Origin: DASVWZ01 sp963708575
GTDB lineage: Bacteria > Acidobacteriota > Terriglobia > Terriglobales > Acidobacteriaceae
Direction: 5' to 3'
Assembly: GCA_963708575.1 (NCBI GenBank)
Contig: CAVPTB010000007.1
Span: forward strand, 496,001-560,000
Length of the DNA: 64,000 nucleotides
The notes under the pieces were generated by a model. It was not told where the DNA came from, made no database searches, and saw nothing but the letters and a program-made list of their open reading frames with translations. Positions 58,868 to 64,000 of the stretch are shown here, one piece after another. The translations under genes and the position numbers were made by a program. Every line of letters starts with the position of its first letter. The first letter of the stretch is position 1.

Positions 58868-58969
58868 TATACGGCGGTTGCTTCGTGATCGAACCTGAGT
58901 GGGATAGTCGAAAGGGAAGGTACTTTCAAGTGGTTTTTGGCCGATGTGAGAGAGGGAGCACCATAGTCC

Positions 58970-60043
58970 TCACGGCACCCAGTCCCCAACAAAAATGTTC
59001 GTCTCGTGTGGCGCCTTTGCGTTGCGGTTCGATGCCCACACCAGCTTGCTGCCGTCCGGACTGAACATGGGAAAGCCGTCGAATCCGGGACTGAAAGTAA
59101 TCTGCTCCAGATGCTTGCCATCCTTGCCAATCGCGTACAGCTCAAAATTTCCCATGCCTCCGGTGGAGCCCTGGTTCGACGAGAAGATAATGCGGTTGCC
59201 GTTCGGAAAAAAGGCCGGAGCAAAGCTTGCCGCTCCAAGCTTGGTGATCTGCTTTTTCTTCTTGCCATCCGCTCTCATCAGCCAAAGTTCCAGAGAGCTT
59301 GGTCGGATCAGATCGTGCGCCAGCAGGTCCTTGTATTCGGCGACCTCCTTATCTGTCACCGGATGGTAAGCCCGATACACAACCATCTTTCTGTCCGGAG
59401 AGAATACCGGACCTCCGTCGTACCCCAGTTCATGCGTGAGTTGCTTTACGTGCCGCCCATCCGCATCCATGGTGTAAATATCGAGGTCGCCATTTCGGGT
59501 TGAGGTGAACACAATTTTCTTTCCGTCTTTCGAGATCGTCGCCTCCGCGTCATACCCCGGACTGTCGGTGAGTTGTATCAGTCCCGAGCCATCCGGGTTT
59601 GCCGTGAAAATGTCATATCCCGGATAAATTCCCCAGACATAGCCTTTCGAAAAATCTGGCCGCGGCGGGCACTTTTCGTCGGCCAGATAGGTGGACGAAA
59701 ACAAAATGGTCTTTCCATTCGGATACCAGAACCCGCAGGTCGTGCGCCCCTTGCCGTTCGAAACCATCCCCACATCCGACCCATCCACGTTCATAGTGAA
59801 TTCCTGGTCGCATTGCAGATTGTCGCGTGTTGACTGGAAGATCAGCTTCTTCCCGTCAGCTGAAAAATAGGCCTCCGCGTTTTGCCCTCCAAAGGTAAGC
59901 TGTCGAACGTGGCGAAGGTGTTTTTCTTGAGGCGTGGCCAGGTCCGGCGCCTGATCTTTTTTGTCTATGTCTTTTTGAGCGAAGGTGAAAGGAACCACGA
60001 ATATGGTAAGGAGCAAGAAAGAGGCGGCCGATCTCATGGACAT
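58970..60043 (-). CDS. Exported TolB-like (WD40/PD40) beta-propeller protein
   Basis: A 357-residue protein with a signal peptide (hydrophobic 7-20, then FAQKD). Six repeats of the PD40 type follow, e.g. AYFSADGKKLIFQSTRDN, ATISKDGKKIVFTSTRNGDL, PVFSPDRKMVVYRAYHP, AFFPNGNRIIFSSNQGS and PMFSPDGSKLVWASNRNA. Such propellers bind proteins or act with peptidases in the periplasm. No peptidase domain is fused. The ATG at 60043 was preferred to a longer frame to 60091, which would precede the signal peptide. Confidence 0.83.
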   Translation of the reverse strand: MSMRSAASFLLLTIFVVPFTFAQKDIDKKDQAPDLATPQEKHLRHVRQLTFGGQNAEAYFSADGKKLIFQSTRDNLQCDQEFTMNVDGSDVGMVSNGKGRTTCGFWYPNGKTILFSSTYLADEKCPPRPDFSKGYVWGIYPGYDIFTANPDGSGLIQLTDSPGYDAEATISKDGKKIVFTSTRNGDLDIYTMDADGRHVKQLTHELGYDGGPVFSPDRKMVVYRAYHPVTDKEVAEYKDLLAHDLIRPSSLELWLMRADGKKKKQITKLGAASFAPAFFPNGNRIIFSSNQGSTGGMGNFELYAIGKDGKHLEQITFSPGFDGFPMFSPDGSKLVWASNRNAKAPHETNIFVGDWVP

Positions 60044-60154
60044 GGATTGTCGCAGCAAAACCGGAAAATTCAAAATCCCGGACTGCGGCAACTCTAGATT
60101 TTCTTGGCGACCCTCGCGTCGACCTTGACGTTCTTTTGCGGTTGAAGGTTTTGA

Positions 60155-60177
60155 TCGCCCAACCGGTCGTTGGGCGA
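60155..60177. promoter_or_regulatory. 9-bp inverted repeat upstream of a TATAGT element
   Basis: TCGCCCAAC and GTTGGGCGA (60155-60163 and 60169-60177) form a perfect inverted repeat with a 5-bp centre. TATAGT follows at 60180-60185, so the repeat covers the -35 region of the gene at 60222. It could be an operator; no known consensus is recognised. Confidence 0.4.
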
Positions 60178-60221
60178 CTTATAGTAGAAACTCACGTCTA
60201 ACCCCACTCGAGGAGAAATCC

Positions 60222-60698
60222 ATGAACAAAACGCGTTGGATCATCATCGCATTGATGGCAGTCTTTGCCGGAGGCTACTTCCGTTCCGCAGTGGCTAGCT
60301 CGAAAGATGGAGCCGAGGCGCTCAAGAAGATGGAAGCCGATTTCATGAAATCCGCCGCGGAAAAAGGATCGATCGGCTACATGTCGTACTACGCCGCGGA
60401 CGCTGTCGAATTGCCCAATGGCACCGCCGCCATTCAAGGCAAGGACAACATCGCCAAGACCATGGGCTTTCTGGATCAACCCGGCAACAAGCTCGAATGG
60501 ACACCCGAGTTCGCGGACATGTCCGCATCTGGCGACCTCGGTTACACCTATGGCACTTTTGTTTTTAGGTCTAAAGACAAGAACGGGAATCCCGTTTCCG
60601 AGCATGGCAAATACACCAGCATCTGGAAAAAACAGAAAGACGGAACCTGGAAGGTCGTCCTGGATATGGGAAACTCGTCGACGCCGCCAAAACAATAG
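60222..60698 (+). CDS. Exported DUF4440/SnoaL-like protein
   Basis: A 158-residue protein with a signal peptide (residues 1-25) and a single NTF2-like cone domain: ALKKMEADFMKSAAEKG helix, YYAADAVELPNGTAAIQGKD then the helix NIAKTMGFL, and beta strands DLGYTYGTFVFRSKDK, HGKYTSIWKKQKDGTWKVVL. The pattern (W-K-x-Q-x-D-G-x-W-K) is that of SnoaL/DUF4440 proteins, often found with small-molecule binding or isomerase activity, or none. A strong GAGGAG ribosome site precedes the ATG. Function unknown. Confidence 0.84.
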   Translation: MNKTRWIIIALMAVFAGGYFRSAVASSKDGAEALKKMEADFMKSAAEKGSIGYMSYYAADAVELPNGTAAIQGKDNIAKTMGFLDQPGNKLEWTPEFADMSASGDLGYTYGTFVFRSKDKNGNPVSEHGKYTSIWKKQKDGTWKVVLDMGNSSTPPKQ

Positions 60699-60724
60699 CC
60701 CTTACTGGCGGATACCAGCGGCGA

Positions 60725-61774
60725 TCATGGGACTAAAGGCTTTTCCCGGAAGTGACCTAAAATCGCCTCCGCCTGCGATCGTGTCACTACAGCCGACAAA
60801 GCCGCCACATCCGCCTGCTTCACCGCATGCACACTTCCAAAGTGTTCCAGTAGTCGGCGCGTGGTATTCGCCCCGACCCCCGGAATCTCCAGCAATTCCG
60901 TCGACCGGTCCCGCATCTGCCGCCGCTTGCGATGAAATGTCACCGCGAACCGGTGCGCCTCGTCGCGGATCAATTGCACCAGATGCAGCACCGGAGAATG
61001 ATGGTCGAGCACAACTGGCTCGCTCTCCTGTCCATACACGTAGATGATTTCTTCGCGTTTTGCGATCGAGGCCAGTGGCTGGTTGATGACCTGCAGTGCG
61101 TCCAGCGCGTCAGCCGCGGCGTGAAGTTGCCCTAAGCCACCGTCAATCAAGATGAGGCTCGGCATTGGCTTCTTTTCTTCCTGAATTCGCTTATACCGTC
61201 GCGTCACCACTTCCCGCATGGAGGCAAAATCGTCGACACCTTGCACGGTCCGAATGATGAACTTCCGGTAATCCGATTTCTTCATCCTGCCGTCTTCCCA
61301 AACCACCATCGAGGCGACAGTCTCCGCACCCTGTATGTGAGAGATATCGAAACACTCGATTCGCTTCGGTAGTTCCGGCAGCCCCAGGGCATCCTGCAAG
61401 GCTTCTTGAATCTGCCTTTGATTCGGCTTCATCACTCGGAATCGCTGATCGTAAGACTGCTTCGCATTATTGCCCGCTAGATCGATCAATGCCCGCTTGT
61501 CACCTCTTTGCGGAACCACAAGATTGACTCGCGCCGCCCGCCCTCCCACCGCCGTCAGCTGTTCCGATAGCAAGTCCTCCAACGCCTCTCGATCTTCGAA
61601 GTCAACCGGCACATAAATATTCCGGGGAACATAAGGCTGCCCGATATAAAGCTGAGTCAAAAGAGAAGAAAACATCTCTCCCGGATTGAATCCCGCAGAA
61701 ACGTTGCTCGCAACATCTCCGGCCACTCTCCGCGGCCACGGCTGCCTCGCCCGGTGTCGCGCCAATATTCCCAA
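60725..61774 (-). CDS. uvrC: UvrC, C-terminal part of a frameshifted gene
   Basis: The frame holds the C-terminal half of excinuclease subunit C: NPGEMFSSLLTQLYIGQPYV then PRNIYV, the RNase H-like nuclease with FDISHIQGAETVASMVVW and LILIDGGLGQLHAA, and two helix-hairpin-helix motifs (LLEIPGVGANTTRRLLEHFG). It makes the 5-prime cut in nucleotide excision repair. The first 25 or so residues, from the apparent start at 61774, overlap the upstream part out of frame and are not real. The two halves join if one base is removed between about 61690 and 61770; the joined protein would be about 637 residues, the usual length. Confidence 0.85.
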   Translation of the reverse strand: MGILARHRARQPWPRRVAGDVASNVSAGFNPGEMFSSLLTQLYIGQPYVPRNIYVPVDFEDREALEDLLSEQLTAVGGRAARVNLVVPQRGDKRALIDLAGNNAKQSYDQRFRVMKPNQRQIQEALQDALGLPELPKRIECFDISHIQGAETVASMVVWEDGRMKKSDYRKFIIRTVQGVDDFASMREVVTRRYKRIQEEKKPMPSLILIDGGLGQLHAAADALDALQVINQPLASIAKREEIIYVYGQESEPVVLDHHSPVLHLVQLIRDEAHRFAVTFHRKRRQMRDRSTELLEIPGVGANTTRRLLEHFGSVHAVKQADVAALSAVVTRSQAEAILGHFREKPLVP

Positions 61775-62639
61775 ACTGCGGCAAGTCTTCCCAGAAGAAT
61801 TCCCGCCGGTCCAGGACCTTCCCTCCGCGCATGTGAAACAGATTCACCGCCAGCATGTCGTTTTCGAAGTGATATCCAAAAACATCGGCATCGTCGCTCT
61901 CGACCGACGCGATCCGCTGCTTCTCCTGCAACTGCTCCACGGTCGAAATCAGGTCTCGATACTTCGCCGCCCGCTCATACTCTTCCGCCGCTGCCGCCCG
62001 TTCCATGCGCTCCCGCAGAGATCGTGACAAATCCGTCGGACGCCCCTCCAGAAACAACTTTACGTCGCGCACCGCCTCCTGATAAAGCTCCGGCGTGGTC
62101 AGCCCCTCCACACAAGGCCCCAGACATCGCCCTATATAAAACTGCAAACACGGTCGCGGATGAAACCGGTTCAAATCCACCTTGCACGACGGAATCAGGA
62201 AATTCCGGTGAATCAAATCCACGATGCGGTAAGCCAGGTTCGCCGGAAAATAAGGCCCAAAGTATGCGCTCCCGTCCTTCCGCAGCCGCCGCGTCACATA
62301 CACTCGCGGATACAGCTCCCCCAAAGTCAACTTCACGTATGGATAAGTCTTGTCATCCCGCAGCAGGATGTTGAAGCGCGGCTTCTTCTGCTTGATGAGG
62401 TTGTTCTCAAGCGCCAGCGCCTCTTTATTGTTGGCCACCACAATGTAGTCGACGTCGACCGCTTCCCGGACCAGAGTCCCGGTCTTGGCGTCGTAGCTGC
62501 GGCCCTCGTGAAAGTAGGAACTGACCCGGCTGCGCAGGTTCTTGGCCTTGCCGACATAGATAACCTCCCCTTCGGCGTTCTTATAGAGATACACGCCGGC
62601 AGAGGTCGGCAAACTGCGTATTTTTGCAGGGAGGTCCAT
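61602..62639 (-). CDS. uvrC: UvrC, N-terminal part of a frameshifted gene
   Basis: Holds the GIY-YIG nuclease domain (TSAGVYLYKNAEGEVIYVGK then AKNLRSRV), the Cys-rich LQFYIGRCLGPCVEG, the UVR domain ERAAKYRDLISTVEQLQEK for UvrB contact, and ADVFGYHFENDMLAVNLFHM. The GIY-YIG domain makes the 3-prime cut. The last 50 or so residues, after about 61750, are out of frame and unlike UvrC. The break falls in the linker between the two nuclease halves, just after a conserved DLPQF. Start is an ATG. The rest of the gene is intact and the codon use normal, so the lesion is recent, an error, or a bypassed shift. Confidence 0.85.
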   Translation of the reverse strand: MDLPAKIRSLPTSAGVYLYKNAEGEVIYVGKAKNLRSRVSSYFHEGRSYDAKTGTLVREAVDVDYIVVANNKEALALENNLIKQKKPRFNILLRDDKTYPYVKLTLGELYPRVYVTRRLRKDGSAYFGPYFPANLAYRIVDLIHRNFLIPSCKVDLNRFHPRPCLQFYIGRCLGPCVEGLTTPELYQEAVRDVKLFLEGRPTDLSRSLRERMERAAAAEEYERAAKYRDLISTVEQLQEKQRIASVESDDADVFGYHFENDMLAVNLFHMRGGKVLDRREFFWEDLPQFGNIGATPGEAAVAAESGRRCCEQRFCGIQSGRDVFFSFDSALYRAALCSPEYLCAG

Positions 62640-62960
62640 TGGCTCTAAATATGGGGTATTTCTATTCTATTAGATTGCCTGCTGCTCTTTTTTGATCCGC
62701 CCCGCCGCCCACCATATAAAATTTCCTCGCTTCGTATCCCTTTCATCTACTCTCAACATTCCACACCCCTTCTCATACACAAACCTATCTTCCGCGCAGG
62801 CAACAGCTTACAATGGGATCGCCATCGAAGTAGGGTTGGCAGCTCTCGTGCACATGTAAGCGTGCGAGAGGCGAATGCCCAGCACTCACAAGTGTGAGTA
62901 CCCAGTTCGACCCAGGTTTTGGCAGTTCCAGGTTTCCTAGAGGAAGGAGCCCTCTAACAC
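62640..62960 (+). promoter_or_regulatory. Leader region of the OmpA-family gene
   Basis: A 321-bp gap without a gene. TACAAT at 62809-62814 may be a -10 element; the start would be near 62821. The leader contains CTCTCG/CGAGAG arms (62843-62848 and 62865-62870, imperfect inner stem) and a 16-bp near-palindrome ACTCACA-AG-TGTGAGT (62884-62899), then AGAGGAAGGAG as ribosome site. The upstream 150 bp is pyrimidine-rich with nothing further recognised. Confidence 0.35.
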
Positions 62961-63704
62961 ATGAATCGCACTTCGTTAACAATAGCGTTAGCGGTCACCA
63001 TGGCGGCCACCGTTGGCTGCGCCAGCAAGAACTACGTTCGTCAGCAGACCACGCCGCTCATCAACAAGACCAACGAGCTCGACGACATGACGGCGAAGAA
63101 CTCGCACGACATCAAAGACGTCGATCAGCGCGCCCAGGCTGGAATCCAGCAGGTGAACGCCAAGACCGCCGAAGTCGACCAGAAGGCGCAGGCCGCCGGT
63201 CAAGCCGCCGACCAGGCTCAGACCCAGGCCAACAACGCCGTACATCGCGTCGATACCTTGTCCAATGCCGTCGCCAATCTTGATAACTATCGCGTCGTGA
63301 CCGAGACCTCGGTCCACTTCGGGTTCAACAAAGATAACCTGACCAAAGACGCGAAATCCGCCCTTGACCAGCTCGCCACCGACGTCACCAACACCAAGGG
63401 ATACATCGTGACCGTCGAAGGCGGCACCGACTCAGTCGGGGACAGTAACTACAACTACGAACTCAGCGAACGCCGTGCCAACGCCGTCATTCAATACTTG
63501 GCCGCCGAGCACAACGTTCCTGCCTACAAGATTTATCTGATTGGTCTCGGCAAGGATAAGCCGGTGGATTCCAACAAGACCCGCGAGGGCCGTGCCAAGA
63601 ATCGCCGCGTCGATGTCCGCCTGATGACCAACACCGCCGGAACCCCGGCAGCAGCCCCAGCAACCACTGGGCAGGCTGCCCCGCCGCCTCCCGGCAATAA
63701 CTAG
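62961..63704 (+). CDS. OmpA-family peptidoglycan-binding lipoprotein
   Basis: A 247-residue protein. A lipoprotein signal ends at the lipobox TVGC (Cys20). Residues 25-105 are helical and rich in Ala/Gln/Asp with a heptad-like pattern (QRAQAGIQQVNAKTAEVDQK), probably a coiled coil as in Lpp or Pal-like proteins. The C-terminal OmpA domain (about 115-225) has VHFGFNKDNLTKDAKSALDQ, YIVTVEGGTDSVGDSNYNYE, LSERRANAVIQYL and NRRVDVRLM with the Asp and Arg that bind diaminopimelate. It ends in an Ala/Pro tail. It links the outer membrane to the cell wall. Confidence 0.92.
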   Translation: MNRTSLTIALAVTMAATVGCASKNYVRQQTTPLINKTNELDDMTAKNSHDIKDVDQRAQAGIQQVNAKTAEVDQKAQAAGQAADQAQTQANNAVHRVDTLSNAVANLDNYRVVTETSVHFGFNKDNLTKDAKSALDQLATDVTNTKGYIVTVEGGTDSVGDSNYNYELSERRANAVIQYLAAEHNVPAYKIYLIGLGKDKPVDSNKTREGRAKNRRVDVRLMTNTAGTPAAAPATTGQAAPPPPGNN

Positions 63705-63737
63705 TTTCCCTCCTCCTCGGAGGACTTCGCCAACACG

Positions 63738-63773
63738 GGCCACTCTTCCCCCAGAGAGTGGCCTGTCTTTTTT
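63738..63773 (+). terminator. Rho-independent terminator after the OmpA-family gene
   Basis: GGCCACTCT (63738-63746) pairs with AGAGTGGCC (63755-63763) around an 8-nt loop; TGTCTTTTTTG follows, with the T-run at 63767-63773. Confidence 0.9.
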
Positions 63774-63824
63774 GTGGGCGTGGATTCAATGTGGAGCGGC
63801 CGCCCTTGCGCGCGTCGTAACCTG

Positions 63825-63868
63825 CTCCATTTGAGGCTGGCCCACCCTCCATTTGAGGCTGGCCCACC
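63825..63868. repeat. Tandem duplication of a 22-bp unit
   Basis: A 22-bp unit, CTCCATTTGAGGCTGG then CCCACC, occurs twice head to tail (63825-63846 and 63847-63868). The second copy runs into the 43-bp hairpin repeat at 63854. Confidence 0.9.
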
Positions 63869-63896
63869 ATCTGCGACTTTCAGAGGGTGGGAACGC
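63854..63896. repeat. 43-bp hairpin repeat, copy A
   Basis: A 43-bp sequence beginning TGAGGCTGGCCCACCATCTG, identical to copy B at 63953-63995. The centre CCACCATCTG (loop CGACTTT) CAGAGGGTGG forms a 10-bp stem with one mismatch. The flanking base after it (CAACCG) differs from copy B by one base. Confidence 0.85.
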
Positions 63897-63952
63897 AACC
63901 GCCCCGCTGCGGTGAAAGAGAGCCAGCTTAGCGTCCTTAGCGGCCCTTCACC

Positions 63953-63995
63953 TGAGGCTGGCCCACCATCTGCGACTTTCAGAGGGTGGGAACGC
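63953..63995. repeat. 43-bp hairpin repeat, copy B
   Basis: Identical to copy A over 43 bp; 56 bp of unrelated sequence lie between the copies. The repeat reaches nearly to the window edge, so more copies may follow. No coding sequence is seen in 63705-64000. Confidence 0.85.
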
Positions 63996-64000
63996 GACCG

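Noticed and set aside
1..64000. CRISPR array, prophage, integron or insertion sequence
   Set aside because: No regularly spaced repeats, transposase, integrase or phage structural genes were found; the repeats at the right edge are not CRISPR-like.

Overview
The window looks like an Acidobacteriota chromosome (Koribacter/Terriglobales-like) of moderate GC. This is judged from gene content and protein style only: Acidobacteria-type carboxylate-amine ligase and M29 genes, a FecR plus tryptophan-rich secreted protein, TonB/M48 proteins, many Ala/Gly-rich secreted proteins and a radical SAM protein of the tetraether-synthase type. There are no rRNA or tRNA genes, no transposase, no phage genes and no CRISPR array.

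Layout. 1-4.6 kb (minus strand): a compact cluster holding an esterase, an ATP-grasp ligase, a GCS2 carboxylate-amine ligase, an M29 aminopeptidase and a further ligase-like protein cut by the window edge. It resembles a small peptide or amide assembly pathway of unknown product. 4.7-9.1 kb: a secreted protein with an HExxE motif, a TPR protein and a ClC chloride channel. 9.3-11.6 kb: a structured leader followed by a Tes-like radical SAM enzyme interrupted by a single-base frameshift. 11.7-13.6 kb: two decayed genes, a secreted glycoside-hydrolase-like remnant and an EXORDIUM-like gene with about six frame breaks. 13.8-24.3 kb: a long co-directional lipid-type operon with a HAD/fatty acyl reductase fusion, a second NAD(P)-binding reductase, a polysaccharide pyruvyl transferase, an acyl-CoA synthetase, a crotonase, an acyl carrier protein, a second AMP-forming ligase and a diacylglycerol/sphingoid kinase. 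It is followed by a thioredoxin/VKOR pair and an esterase.

26-31 kb: four polytopic membrane proteins, mostly glycosyltransferase-like. 31-36 kb: cstA with its small partner, ruvC and secreted proteins. 36-46 kb: dxs, a two-component system with an OmpR-type tandem site in front of a small exported protein, an AmmeMemoRadiSam protein B, rsmA, glgA and dinB. 46-60 kb: an LtaS-like sulfatase-fold membrane protein, M48 protease, TonB-like protein, two transporters, a BadF-type sugar kinase, MscS and a TolB-like propeller. 60-64 kb: a DUF4440-type protein, uvrC split by a +1 frameshift, an OmpA-family lipoprotein, and at the right edge a 43-bp hairpin repeat present twice.

The strongest candidates for new biology are the acyl-processing operon together with the nearby Tes-like enzyme (possibly linked to the membrane-spanning lipids known from Acidobacteria), and the ligase cluster at the left edge. 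Two otherwise well-preserved genes (the Tes-like gene and uvrC) carry single-base frameshifts, which may be real lesions or sequence errors.
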